A DNA stretch of 64,000 nt, taken from Niastella sp966212235. GTDB lineage: Bacteria > Bacteroidota > Bacteroidia > Chitinophagales > Chitinophagaceae. The notes below the pieces were generated by a model that worked only from the letters and a program-made list of their open reading frames with translations, did no database searches and had not been told where the DNA came from. The translations under genes and the position numbers were made by a program. Below, in pieces: positions 1 through 8,164 of this stretch (position 1 is its first letter; the number at the start of each line of letters is the position of its first letter). The stretch covers positions 248,001-312,000 of the forward strand of contig CBIHPP010000011.1 of NCBI GenBank assembly GCA_966212235.1, read 5' to 3'.

Positions 1-47
1 TTGTCAAAATCCGTTGCGGTTTCAGCTTTCTTCAGCGTAAGGTTCAT
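1..47 (-). CDS. 5' end of a gene leaving the window, possibly GNAT acetyltransferase
   Basis: Only the first 15 codons are present. Read on the minus strand from an ATG at 45-47 they give MNLTLKKAETATDFD. Short N-termini of this shape (a beta strand, then charged residues, then xxDF) are common in GNAT N-acetyltransferases, but 15 residues cannot settle the family. The start is supported by a perfect Bacteroidota -7 element about 20 bp upstream and the lack of any other frame that fits. Function is a weak inference; the presence of a gene start is moderately supported. Confidence 0.4.
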   Translation of the reverse strand, partial: MNLTLKKAETATDFD

Positions 48-66
48 CCTTGTTATTGTTAGTACG

Positions 67-74
67 CAAAGGTA
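67..74 (-). promoter_or_regulatory. Bacteroidota -7 promoter element
   Basis: On the minus strand these bases read TACCTTTG, an exact match to the Bacteroidota housekeeping -7 consensus TAnnTTTG. The element ends 20 bp upstream of the ATG at 47. No good TTTG -33 element is visible at the expected spacing, so the assignment rests on the -7 box and its position. Confidence 0.45.
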
Positions 75-196
75 CTATCAGGATGGGAACAGTGACAGGA
101 GCAGATTTGGGAGAATGGGGTGGATCAGAATGACAATGGCTGGAGAAACGGGTCATTAGGCAGCTTTGATTTTTATTGTAATTTAGTTTTAATGAA

Positions 197-517
197 GTGA
201 ATATGAAAAAGGATAAAAAGAAAAAGTTGCGCAACAGTTCCAAAGTTAGTTCTAGTCAATTTGTTGACTTGAGCGAATTTGAGGATGCAGTAGATCGCTC
301 TTTTTTTATAGAAGTTGGAAAAAATGCTGCAAAGAATGCTGTGAATGAAAATAAGGCACTACGTATACCTATAACTTTTTTATTAGACGGATGGGTTGTT
401 CGAAGAATGCCCGCAGGCGATATTCAAAAAGTTGTTGAAGTAAAAAATGATAAAGGGATCAAAAAAAGAAGAATACCTAAAGGAACAATTTTGAATGTCA
501 AAGGATTACCTATCTAA
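197..517 (+). CDS. Small antitoxin-like protein paired with a zeta-toxin remnant
   Basis: A 106-residue basic protein with a Lys-rich N-terminus (residues 4-11) and no signal peptide or membrane segment. The middle (about residues 28-75) has the pattern of a helix with AxxNAVNENKAL followed by IPITFLLDGWVVRR. This resembles the small proteins of about 80-100 residues encoded directly upstream of zeta-like toxins in Bacteroidota, where the pattern is roughly 'xxHKxxGxPIxxWKDGKVV'. That resemblance is from memory of the family, not a search. Its TAA stop at 515-517 abuts an ATG at 518 that opens a damaged zeta-toxin frame, so the two were probably an operon. If so, this is an orphan antitoxin. 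The start could also be the ATG at 203. Confidence 0.6.
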   Translation: MNMKKDKKKKLRNSSKVSSSQFVDLSEFEDAVDRSFFIEVGKNAAKNAVNENKALRIPITFLLDGWVVRRMPAGDIQKVVEVKNDKGIKKRRIPKGTILNVKGLPI

Positions 518-576
518 ATGAATGTGCGTTTGCGGGCCTTAATGGATCGGGTAAAAGCACAATTAGTAAGGAATGA
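518..576 (+). pseudogene. Zeta-toxin (AAA kinase) N-terminal remnant
   Basis: The ATG at 518, directly after the upstream stop codon, reads MNV. A shift equal to a 2-base insertion at about 527-528 then gives the frame 529-573, translated FAGLNGSGKSTISKE, followed by TGA at 574. GxxGSGKST is a P-loop (Walker A), and the context MNVFAGxNGSGKSTI is the usual first strand and P-loop of zeta toxins, which phosphorylate UDP-N-acetylglucosamine or related targets. Nothing recognisable as the rest of the kinase follows; repeats begin within a few bases. Both a frameshift and a premature stop are present, so the gene is dead. Confidence 0.55.
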
Positions 577-578
577 CT

Positions 579-961
579 TGGTCCGTTGTACCAATTTGTG
601 GCTCAGTATGATGATATTACTCACTGGTAGTTTGTGTTTGACCGACAGTAATGTGAATTGGACGGTTGGTAGTGCAAGTTGTTAGGCCTGTATGTTGATT
701 TTACCTGAAGGTTGCATGTATTTGGCCTACAACAAAGCGGATTGGAGGGGCGGTTGTGCAAGTCGGTGGCCCCGTTTGTTGATTTTACCTCAAGGTTGTA
801 TGAATTTGATCGTCAACTAAGCGAATTGGATGGTCAGTTGTGTAAATGGAAAGCCCAACATGGAGATTTTGTCCGCTGGTTGTGTGTTTTGACGGGCAAC
901 ATCGCTTGTTTGATCCATTTGTTGCTCTGTTTCGACCGTAACTTCACTGTTTTGATCCATA
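579..961. repeat. Degenerate 42-bp tandem repeat array
   Basis: Six successive units starting at 710, 752, 794, 836, 878 and 920 are each exactly 42 bp. They open with a variant of GGTTGT and usually carry TTTGAcCG or TTTGATC further in. A unit at 664-709 has a 4-bp insertion, and two or three more decayed units precede it back to about 579. Divergence is high, but the period is constant and divisible by three. In the frame of 712-975 the units translate as 14-residue repeats with Leu/heptad spacing. No unique spacers separate the units, so this is not CRISPR. The array fills the space where the zeta-toxin body would be expected. Confidence 0.7.
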
Positions 962-1131
962 ACCTGGCAATTTAGCCCCTCTGCAGACTAATATTCAGCG
1001 ACTTATGAGTGGGTTTTGTAAATTCTTGTAAGGAATAGTGATTTCCTGGTGGGTTTCACTGAGTGGGTTGTTTCTAATGGAGAGCTAATAATTTTATCGA
1101 CCTTTGCCTTTAAATCAATATCAAATTTTAT
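962..1131. other. Intergenic spacer
   Basis: Between the last 42-bp repeat and the TfoX-like gene no gene-like frame is visible. GACCTTTG at about 1101 is one base off a Bacteroidota -7 box and could serve the gene starting at 1132. Confidence 0.3.
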
Positions 1132-1482
1132 ATGGCTTACGATATAAAACTTGTAGATAGAATTAGAGAACACCTTATACAATTTCCTAAACTAAAAATT
1201 GAAGAAAAAGAGATGTTTAGGGGACTTACTTTCATGATAAACGGAAAAATGTGTGTTAGCGTTAGCGGAGAGAACCTGATGTGCCGTTTTGATCCTGATT
1301 TGACAGAAGAAGTAGCTGAAAAAAATGGCTATCAGCCTATGGTCATGAAAGGAAAGGATTACAAGGGCTACTGCTATATTGACCCAACCGGGTTTAAGTC
1401 AAAAAAGGATTTCGAATACTGGATCAATTTGTGTTTGGCATATAATGACAAGGCCAAATCATCGAAGAAGAAGAAAAAATAA
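1132..1482 (+). CDS. TfoX N-terminal domain protein
   Basis: A 116-residue protein that matches the TfoX_N family over nearly its whole length: the N-terminal DRIREHL helix, then EKEMFRGLTFMINGKMCVSV, the 'MFGG/RGL-F' beta hairpin typical of the family, and a C-terminal YWINLCLAYN helix. The C-terminal TfoX helix-hairpin domain of gamma-proteobacterial Sxy/TfoX is absent. Such short Bacteroidota members have no proven role in competence. The protein ends in a run of lysines. It stands alone between a repeat array and a convergent gene. Family assignment is secure; function is unknown. Confidence 0.85.
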   Translation: MAYDIKLVDRIREHLIQFPKLKIEEKEMFRGLTFMINGKMCVSVSGENLMCRFDPDLTEEVAEKNGYQPMVMKGKDYKGYCYIDPTGFKSKKDFEYWINLCLAYNDKAKSSKKKKK

Positions 1483-1543
1483 TATAGAAATTTGATAAAA
1501 TAAATACGTCAGTACGCAACTCACATGGGGGATAACAACAAAA

Positions 1544-1573
1544 AGGCCTCGCAAACTTTCGTTTACAAGGCCT
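1544..1573 (-). terminator. Rho-independent terminator for the DUF885 gene
   Basis: The arms 1544-1556 and 1561-1573 can form a 13-bp stem (AGGCCT at both outer ends, AAAC/GTTT inside, two G-U pairs) with a 4-base TTTC loop. On the minus strand the stem is followed by a T-rich tract. It lies 28 bp beyond the stop codon of the minus-strand DUF885 gene. Confidence 0.65.
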
Positions 1574-1600
1574 GGGAATTAAGTTATTTAATTCTGTGCA

Positions 1601-3409
1601 TTATTTCCTCGCAGCTGCCCAGTCATCCATATTCTTTTCTACCAATTCAAGTGGCATACAACCGAAATGAAGAAATTCATCATGAAAGGCGGACAATGAA
1701 AAATGATCGCGCAGTTCCTGACTGTATTTGTTCCGCAGTTCACGGATCTTTAAGGCGCCGATCTTATAGCTTAATGCCTGTGCCGGCAGGGCCATGTACC
1801 GTTCAATTTCTGCCGTGGCGCCTTCTTCCGATATGGCTTCGTTTTCCATCATATAAGCAATCGCTTCTTCGCGGGTCATATTTTTTGCATGCATGGCCAC
1901 ATCAACTACCAATCGAATGGCTCGATGCATTTCATCGCCAAGCGCGCCTGCATACTGATATGGGTCTGTATACAGGCCTAGTTCTTTACCCAGACTTTCA
2001 CAGTACAACGCCCATCCTTCGCCGTATGCGCCATACCATATAAAACGTCTGAAAGTTGGCAGGGTCGTATTTTCCAATGTTAAACTAACCTGGTAATGAT
2101 GTCCGGGAATGGCCTCATGTAAGAACAAGCTTTCCATGCCGCCGGTGGTGTTGAATGTAGCAGCGTCAAGGATAGGTACATAAAATATGCCGGGGCGCTT
2201 TCCATCTGGTGTGCCTTGTTTATATTCCGCACTCGCGCTGGCTGCCCGGAACGCTTCTGTTTGCCTGATCTCGAATTTCATTTTCGGTGAATGTCCAAAC
2301 ATATCTTTCAGGTGTGGTTCTATGCGGGTCTGTATATTTTTGAAAGCATTCAGTACTTCTTCGGGTGTTTTGTAAGGCATAAAGCGCTTATCGGTACGCA
2401 TAAATTCAAAAAAAGCTTTCAGATCACCTTTGAATGTTACCGAATTTTTAACACTGTCCATAAGGCCGCGGATACGTTTTACTTCTGCCAAACCGGTCGT
2501 ATAAATTTCGTCGGGTGTCTTAGGGGTTGTGGTCCAGAATCTCACCAGGTAATTGTACAATGCCGGCCCGGCGGGTACGTCTTTAATGCCAGTGCTGGTT
2601 CTTGCTTTAGGCAGGTATTCTTTTTTTAAGAAATCAGCCAGCTGTTGAAAGGCAGGTGACAGGGTGTTTTGTATGAGTGGGGTAAAAGCAGTGGTGAGTC
2701 TTTTTTTATCTGCTTCAGGAAAACTGTCGGGCATGTTTTTTATGGGACCATAAAACAAACTTTTGGTTACATCACCCGCCACCAGGTTTTGCATTTGGGC
2801 GATCATTTTTACAACCAGCCTGGCTGGTAGTACATTGCCAACGGCCATACCATTTTTGAAATACACGATGGCGCTGTCGGCCCAGGCAGGAAAGGCCGCA
2901 GCTCGTTTTAGCCAGTTGTCATAATCGTGTACGGTGTTAAATGGTTGAGCGCCTGCGCCGCTTCCCATTTGTCCAAACGTAAGCGGTAAACCATAAAACT
3001 GGTTAAAAGGCGCATGGCCGTCAATAATATAATCGATGGTAGTGAGGTATTGGTATTGCAGGCCTTCAATACTCATTTCCATTTCCCGTTTGAAAATATC
3101 GTAACTGGTTCGGTCGGTTTCGTTGAGTTGTTCGCGGTTGAATCGCTGAACAGCCTGGAGGTTATGCGTAAAAAAGGCGGTTAATTTTTGACGGTAGCTG
3201 TTGGTAAATTCCGCAGGTAGCTGGTCGTTATACCGGGTATCGCCGTTGATCGTAGCTTCAACAGGCAATAACGCCATACGGCCATTATAGTAGAATTCAA
3301 AGAGGGTGGCCAGTTCTTTATTACTGGCCAAAGGGGTGCTGGTAGCTACTTTATTTTTGCATGCTGCCAGTAAGCATACTACCAGGATTGCCGGAAATAA
3401 TTTAATCAT
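1601..3409 (-). CDS. DUF885 family lipoprotein, putative metallopeptidase
   Basis: The preferred start is the ATG at 3409, which gives a clean lipoprotein signal (MIKLFPAILVVCLLAAC, lipobox LLAAC) and 602 residues. An upstream ATG at 3457 would add 16 residues in front of the signal. The C-terminal half carries LFLHEAIPGHHYQ, the HEAxPGHH signature of DUF885, a family thought to be zinc peptidases related to M32-like enzymes. The downstream ExxYGEGWALYCE motif is also typical and probably supplies the third metal ligand. Length is normal for the family. It is probably a periplasm-facing lipoprotein; the substrate is unknown. Confidence 0.9.
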   Translation of the reverse strand: MIKLFPAILVVCLLAACKNKVATSTPLASNKELATLFEFYYNGRMALLPVEATINGDTRYNDQLPAEFTNSYRQKLTAFFTHNLQAVQRFNREQLNETDRTSYDIFKREMEMSIEGLQYQYLTTIDYIIDGHAPFNQFYGLPLTFGQMGSGAGAQPFNTVHDYDNWLKRAAAFPAWADSAIVYFKNGMAVGNVLPARLVVKMIAQMQNLVAGDVTKSLFYGPIKNMPDSFPEADKKRLTTAFTPLIQNTLSPAFQQLADFLKKEYLPKARTSTGIKDVPAGPALYNYLVRFWTTTPKTPDEIYTTGLAEVKRIRGLMDSVKNSVTFKGDLKAFFEFMRTDKRFMPYKTPEEVLNAFKNIQTRIEPHLKDMFGHSPKMKFEIRQTEAFRAASASAEYKQGTPDGKRPGIFYVPILDAATFNTTGGMESLFLHEAIPGHHYQVSLTLENTTLPTFRRFIWYGAYGEGWALYCESLGKELGLYTDPYQYAGALGDEMHRAIRLVVDVAMHAKNMTREEAIAYMMENEAISEEGATAEIERYMALPAQALSYKIGALKIRELRNKYSQELRDHFSLSAFHDEFLHFGCMPLELVEKNMDDWAAARK

Positions 3410-3472
3410 AGTGACGATTTTCAGTAGCAAGATAACAGAAAATGAAGATAAGTTCATCGGAGACCTATTCGA

Positions 3473-4225
3473 CTATGGATCTTTAATTACAACCCGCACC
3501 GTTTTGTTGTTGTTGATCTTTATATAGATCCAAATGTAGGTATGGAGGTTCCGCCCACCGTGATTATAAGGCTTCCAGGGATATGACCGATTAAGAACTG
3601 CGGCTAAAGCCTTTGCATAGGTTTCATTTTCTGAAGTAATTTGTTCGCTTTTACTTAAAGTACCGTCGGTTCTCAAGATCGCTTTGAAAACAAAAACGGA
3701 ATCTGTCAGTCGTTCTTCAGGGGAAATATGCCGAATGCTTGTTTGTAATTTTTTTTCCAGATTATCCATGCCTTTAAGATACGTGATGGGATCTTTATCC
3801 ACTTCAAAGAAATTCCAATCATCATTTCCCTGAGGATAATAGTGGACGAGCTTACAAAAGATGGAGTCGTACCTGGCTTTAACGTAAGCCCTATAATGAA
3901 TTGCTTTTTTATCAATCAATGGCAATATTATTGAATCGGGGAAATTCCATTTCCCGAATTTTTTTTCAAACAGGTATTTATCTCCCTCAAAACCGAGATT
4001 GAAATATTCCCTATTGAGCGTTGAATCTTTAGTTACAAAACACAGGTTATATATGCCCGGTTTCCAATTGTTGATCTCTATTTCCTTAAGCGAAGGATGT
4101 TGCTGGAAAAAGGCAGCTAATGGTGAATAAAACAATAGTTTGTTTTCCACTTTTTCTTCCTGAGCTATGCTGTTATTCAGGCACGCTAAAAACAGCAATA
4201 ATGTGAATAGTATTTTTCCAATCAT
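3473..4225 (-). CDS. Secreted protein with TonB-C-like domain
   Basis: A 250-residue protein with a signal peptide (residues 1-21, cleavage after SIAQ). The body has no family I recognise. The last 90 residues (VFKAILRTDGTLSKSEQ..., ALAAVLNRSYPWKPYNHGGR) have the beta-alpha-beta pattern of TonB C-terminal domains, including the xxWxPgxxxGkpV-like turn. Many Bacteroidota secreted proteins carry this domain with no link to energy transduction. It is read towards the DUF885 gene with a 60-bp gap and may be cotranscribed with it. Function is unknown. Confidence 0.7.
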   Translation of the reverse strand: MIGKILFTLLLFLACLNNSIAQEEKVENKLLFYSPLAAFFQQHPSLKEIEINNWKPGIYNLCFVTKDSTLNREYFNLGFEGDKYLFEKKFGKWNFPDSIILPLIDKKAIHYRAYVKARYDSIFCKLVHYYPQGNDDWNFFEVDKDPITYLKGMDNLEKKLQTSIRHISPEERLTDSVFVFKAILRTDGTLSKSEQITSENETYAKALAAVLNRSYPWKPYNHGGRNLHTYIWIYIKINNNKTVRVVIKDP

Positions 4226-4288
4226 ATTAGTACCGGCATTTCAATGTATTAGATTCATTTCCCGTCTTTTTGCATAAATTTTAGACCA

Positions 4289-4320
4289 TTTGTATCTGTT
4301 AGGAATATTCCTTATTTTTC
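4289..4320 (+). promoter_or_regulatory. Probable Bacteroidota promoter for the 4347 gene
   Basis: TTTG at 4289-4292 and TATTTTTC at 4313-4320 are separated by 20 bp, matching TTTG-N19/20-TAnnTTTG with one mismatch at the last -7 base. The ATG of the next gene is 26 bp downstream. Confidence 0.4.
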
Positions 4321-4346
4321 GCCGTCTGAACCTATAATCGACCCTG

Positions 4347-5555
4347 ATGCAATATTTATCACCAGCCACGTTTTCCGGAGAAACCTCATCTGCCCCCCTC
4401 GATAAAAAAGCTATTCAATTAGGTAGAAAGAAGCTATTTGCGGAACTGGAACTCAGTGGCGGCAGTACGATTGAATTGCACGGCAAGCCGTTTACCAAGA
4501 ATGATATCATCAAATATTTCGAAGACCTGTTGAAAGAGGATGCTTTGACGTATCACAATGCGGTAGGGGAAGACCGGGTTTTGCTGGGTTTTTTGGAACA
4601 GGCACACATTGGACGGAAAGATACGTTCCTGAACAATCCCCTGTATAAAGATGAGCAGTTTATTCAATGGATCAGCCCTTATTTCCGTAACTCTTTTACA
4701 ACTTTCATGAATGGCTGCTTCCAGGAGCCGGATGAAGATGGGCTGTTTGCTTTACTCAAAGGCAAGTTGCTGATGACCCCTACAGACCTGGAACAATGCT
4801 GGGAGGGCGTCAGCCGGATTATCATGAACGGTATCTCTACCCTCGAACGTTTCCACGAACAAAATGGAAGGAACAATTCACCGGGAGACGTGACAGCCTC
4901 CCAGGTGAAGAGCCTGATGGAGTTCCGTTATATCAGGATAATCCAGTTACTTCCGCAGAGCAGGTTTGCCAGCATCAGGGATAAGTATGCGCTTTGCATG
5001 CATAATGCCTGCATTGCCATTTTTAATAAATATATCAAACACCGGTCCTACGTGAAAACCTGGATGGAAAACGCCGAATTACTGGCCGTTTCCCAGGATG
5101 TGAAAAATATGATCACCAAGAAGCTGGAGGAAATGGATGCCATTCACAATCCGGCTGCGGAAAGCTATAGTAACTCATCTTCTTCCTCCTCCTCCTCATC
5201 ATCGTCTTCTAATTCCGGTGTCTGGAAAATTTTATTGTTCGCCCTGATCGCCGTTATCAGAATAGCCACCTGTAAGTCCCATTCTTCCAGTTCAACTTAT
5301 GAATATCCCAATTATCGGAATTATCAGAATACGCCAAGCACTTACCCTCAGAATACGGCACAGAGAGAATTGCTTGACTCTATTCTCAAAAAGTATCGTG
5401 ATACTCCGGATAGTGCGTCACGGAAAGAATTGCTTAACTCTTTTATCAAAAAGTATCGCAATGGCGATAATCAGGATGGAGTAGTAGAACCTGCCCGTCC
5501 GTTGCGCGCCATGGATACGGTAACGGTCACGCATAAGATACGGCGTAAAAAATAG
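4347..5555 (+). CDS. Uncharacterised membrane protein with poly-Ser linker and 20-residue repeat
   Basis: A 402-residue protein in three parts. Residues 1-275 form a soluble, mostly helical domain with no signal peptide and no family I recognise. Residues 276-290 are an almost pure serine tract encoded by mixed TCT/TCC/TCA codons, followed by one hydrophobic segment (about 291-309, VWKILLFALIAVIRIA). The C-terminal tail has two copies of ELL(D/N)S(I/F)(L/I)KKYR spaced exactly 20 residues apart (60 bp in the DNA, 5367 and 5427). The N-terminus is predicted to be cytoplasmic and the tail on the other side. It is convergent with the Hsp70 gene, with a small inverted-repeat region between them. 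Confidence 0.7.
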   Translation: MQYLSPATFSGETSSAPLDKKAIQLGRKKLFAELELSGGSTIELHGKPFTKNDIIKYFEDLLKEDALTYHNAVGEDRVLLGFLEQAHIGRKDTFLNNPLYKDEQFIQWISPYFRNSFTTFMNGCFQEPDEDGLFALLKGKLLMTPTDLEQCWEGVSRIIMNGISTLERFHEQNGRNNSPGDVTASQVKSLMEFRYIRIIQLLPQSRFASIRDKYALCMHNACIAIFNKYIKHRSYVKTWMENAELLAVSQDVKNMITKKLEEMDAIHNPAAESYSNSSSSSSSSSSSSNSGVWKILLFALIAVIRIATCKSHSSSSTYEYPNYRNYQNTPSTYPQNTAQRELLDSILKKYRDTPDSASRKELLNSFIKKYRNGDNQDGVVEPARPLRAMDTVTVTHKIRRKK

Positions 5556-5637
5556 CAATAAGCAATTGGCAAAGTATGTTTTCACAATAGGAGTGATTTG
5601 TCTATTGCTTATTGTCAATTGCCAATTGGTTGCTTAG
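5552..5637. repeat. Convergent intergenic inverted repeat
   Basis: The 78 bp between two convergent genes contains GCAATAAGCAATTGGCAA at about 5554-5571 and, inverted, ATTGCTTATTG (5604-5614) and TTGCCAATTGG (5619-5629). The arms can pair in more than one register over 10-12 bp. It could act as a bidirectional terminator, although no strong T run is present. Confidence 0.45.
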
Positions 5638-8150
5638 CCCTTCAGCCCCGTACCTTTTATGGCTTCTTCCTCGTCTTTGTCGATGAGGAGCTCGTACATC
5701 CGGTATACAATGCTCAATATCTCGTCTGGGTTCTTCCTCGCCAGCGCCTCATCTCCCCGCCGCTTCAATAATTTTATTTCGCCTATGTTGCTATATGCTT
5801 CATCGGGCTTCATGGAATAATACATATAAAGACTGGTAACATAAGAGATATCCTGCTTCCTGAAGTTCCAGATCAGTCTATCTATTTCACTTATCTTCAA
5901 TTTAATGTATTGTGTACTGCAGTTGTTGATCCATGCGGTTTCTTCCGCCTTCATGCTCTCGAAACGTTGCTGCAGTTCCTTGTTACTGGATTGCTCCAGC
6001 AGGTATTGGTAAGTTTCCTTTTTATAATAGTACTCCTCTTTCAGTTCCAGAAGCCGGTCGCCCTTCTCCGTTGCATCGATGACCTGCGCCAGCCGCCTCT
6101 TCTGATCGTCTAACTGGTATTTGGTATCCGTTACATCGTCGGGGCTCAGGTTCTTCAATTTTTCCTGTATAGCTTCCAATTCTTTCATGGCTTGCTGCAG
6201 GGTCGCACTCTCCTCATACTTTTCGTCCTTCAACAGCTTTTCGAGCTGCCGTTTGCCTACCCGGTGCAAATACTCTGTCTCCTGACGAAGACGGGTTACA
6301 TTGACTGTTCGGGAAGAAGGACTGAATGCCTGCTTAAACTCTTCATCGATCATACTGATATAGGCCGTCACCGTTATATCCCTGCTTTCGCTGATCTCGA
6401 AAGTGAGATCGACATCGGAGCCTTTTACAAGGTCACTCTTGAGATGCTGACCAGAGATGCTGACGATCCCGATAGGAAGGTTCGATGTTGGCGATGCATA
6501 GCGGCTACCTTCGAGCACATTGATAAGCAACTGGTCTTCGCTTCCTTTAACAATGGTCCTGCTCAACGTCTTCGTGATCGATTTCTTGATAGGCAATATC
6601 GCGTTCCTTTCGAAGATCACTTCGAGGTGGGTAGTATTGTTTTCCGGATCATCCACTTCCAGGCAGATATCGTGCGGTAGCGGCTGACCGTATATGGAGA
6701 ACTTCCCCTGTACGATCATAATGTCGGGAATGGATACCTGCAAAGGGAATCCCTGGCGGTCGAATAACTTTATGCTGAAAATGTTCAGACTGTTTGGCAG
6801 CAACAGCAACATTTCGCTGATCTTTTCTGTAACGGGTTTAAGTCCGCTGTCAAATCCACCGTCGGAGCGCGTAATGCGATAGGTGCTTCCCGCAGGTGCA
6901 TTTTTGATGGTGGCGGCTAAATATTCTTCTGAGTCGCGACTATTCGCCTGGTAAGCAGTTTTCACTTCTATATTCGAAGCAGCTGTCTTCTCGCCGGTTT
7001 CTGTAGTTTCTGTTTTCTGAGCAGTGGGCAAAGGTTCCGCTTTACTTGGCCTTCCGCCTGCATACCAGGCAGCCCCTTCCACTACAGCCGTAGTGGGATC
7101 GATGGATGTATTCACTTTAATGCCCAGTTCCTGTGTTAAAAGACCCCGCACCAACGGAATATACGTGCTGCCGCCTACCAGTACTACTTCTGTAATATCT
7201 GAAGGCTGCAGGTTATTCCTGGTCAACAGGTTCCTGATGAAAGAAATGGACGATACAATCCGCTCCCGGATGATCTCATCGAATTGATCGCGGCTGATGG
7301 AAAAATAAACTTCGTGTTCTACGTCGGCCTCATCCGTAAAATCGAATTCGATGTCTACGCTGGGATGACTGCTTAAAGCGATCTTCGCTTCTTCCGCTTT
7401 ATAGATGAGTTGGTAATAGAGCTTATTATACTTACCATTCGCGCTTAGCATTTTGGAAGAAAGATCCTTGACACCATATTGGCTTTCCAGGTAGGGAATG
7501 AACAATTGTGTGATGATGCCGTTGTCGAAATCGATACCGCCGAAGAAATTATCTCCTTCGTGGTCGATGACCTTCATTTCATCATCCTGTATAACGACCA
7601 GGGCCACGTCAAAAGTGCCGCCGCCGAGATCATACACCAGCCATTGTCCCTCCATACCGGATTTACCCTCTTTATTTGCGAATGCGAGACTGGCGGCAAT
7701 AGGTTCCTGTAGCAACAACACCTCGCGGAATCCTGCAGCATACCCTGCTTCTTTGGTGGCATTGCTTTGGATGGTATCAAAACTGGCCGGAATTGTAATG
7801 ACCACGCTTGCCGGGGATTCACCGGTAAAAATGAAATTCTTTAATTCTTGCAGCACGACCGTGCTTAATTCGATGGGCGTTTTAAAAGATCCGCTGTTGG
7901 GAATGAAAAAACTCTCCCCGGTACCCATCTTTCTTTTAAAAGAAGCAAATACGTTGGCTGGATCTTTCTCAACATATTCCCGCGCCTTATCTCCGATCAG
8001 GATACGGTCCTTCCGGAAGGCTACCACGCTGGGCAGGGTCACCTTCATGCCCGAAGGGTTCTTGAAAATATCCACATTTCCGTTGTTTGCCTTTGCGATC
8101 AGGGAATTTGTAGTGCCCAGATCGATGGCAAAATTGATGGTCGATGACAT
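5634..8150 (-). CDS. Non-canonical Hsp70 family chaperone with inserted domain
   Basis: An 838-residue Hsp70. The ATPase domain is intact: phosphate loop IDLGTTNS (residues 9-16), VVITIPASF, VYDLGGGTFDVALV and VLVGGSTYIPLVRGLL. Unlike DnaK (about 640 residues), it has about 140 extra residues between the ATPase domain and a substrate-binding-like beta region (roughly 525-610, with IVKGSEDQ and FEISESRDITVTA). A long helical, charged C-terminus of about 220 residues follows, and there is no DnaK-type EEVD or Gly-rich tail. It is therefore a specialised paralogue, not the housekeeping DnaK. It is preceded by a small gene 14 bp upstream that resembles the GrpE beta-wing, so exchange may be handled locally. 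Clients are unknown. Confidence 0.9.
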   Translation of the reverse strand: MSSTINFAIDLGTTNSLIAKANNGNVDIFKNPSGMKVTLPSVVAFRKDRILIGDKAREYVEKDPANVFASFKRKMGTGESFFIPNSGSFKTPIELSTVVLQELKNFIFTGESPASVVITIPASFDTIQSNATKEAGYAAGFREVLLLQEPIAASLAFANKEGKSGMEGQWLVYDLGGGTFDVALVVIQDDEMKVIDHEGDNFFGGIDFDNGIITQLFIPYLESQYGVKDLSSKMLSANGKYNKLYYQLIYKAEEAKIALSSHPSVDIEFDFTDEADVEHEVYFSISRDQFDEIIRERIVSSISFIRNLLTRNNLQPSDITEVVLVGGSTYIPLVRGLLTQELGIKVNTSIDPTTAVVEGAAWYAGGRPSKAEPLPTAQKTETTETGEKTAASNIEVKTAYQANSRDSEEYLAATIKNAPAGSTYRITRSDGGFDSGLKPVTEKISEMLLLLPNSLNIFSIKLFDRQGFPLQVSIPDIMIVQGKFSIYGQPLPHDICLEVDDPENNTTHLEVIFERNAILPIKKSITKTLSRTIVKGSEDQLLINVLEGSRYASPTSNLPIGIVSISGQHLKSDLVKGSDVDLTFEISESRDITVTAYISMIDEEFKQAFSPSSRTVNVTRLRQETEYLHRVGKRQLEKLLKDEKYEESATLQQAMKELEAIQEKLKNLSPDDVTDTKYQLDDQKRRLAQVIDATEKGDRLLELKEEYYYKKETYQYLLEQSSNKELQQRFESMKAEETAWINNCSTQYIKLKISEIDRLIWNFRKQDISYVTSLYMYYSMKPDEAYSNIGEIKLLKRRGDEALARKNPDEILSIVYRMYELLIDKDEEEAIKGTGLKG

Positions 8151-8164
8151 ATATATTAATTATT

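Noticed and set aside
22..243. 73-codon minus-strand frame across the left intergenic region
   Set aside because: It lacks protein-like character, overlaps the start of the 197 gene on the other strand and spans a strong promoter.
579..961. CRISPR array
   Set aside because: The units are contiguous and divergent along their whole length, with no unique spacers, and no cas gene is in the window.
712..975. 87-codon plus-strand frame as a gene
   Set aside because: It runs exactly through the decayed 42-bp repeats, has no start context, and its composition follows the repeat. It is described as a repeat instead.
1525..2043. 172-codon frame antisense to the DUF885 gene
   Set aside because: It is a shadow of the conserved minus-strand gene and overlaps its terminator; the other long antisense frames in the window were rejected for the same reason.
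5634..8150. Housekeeping dnaK
   Set aside because: The inserted region, long helical tail and lack of grpE/dnaJ neighbours point to a specialised Hsp70.
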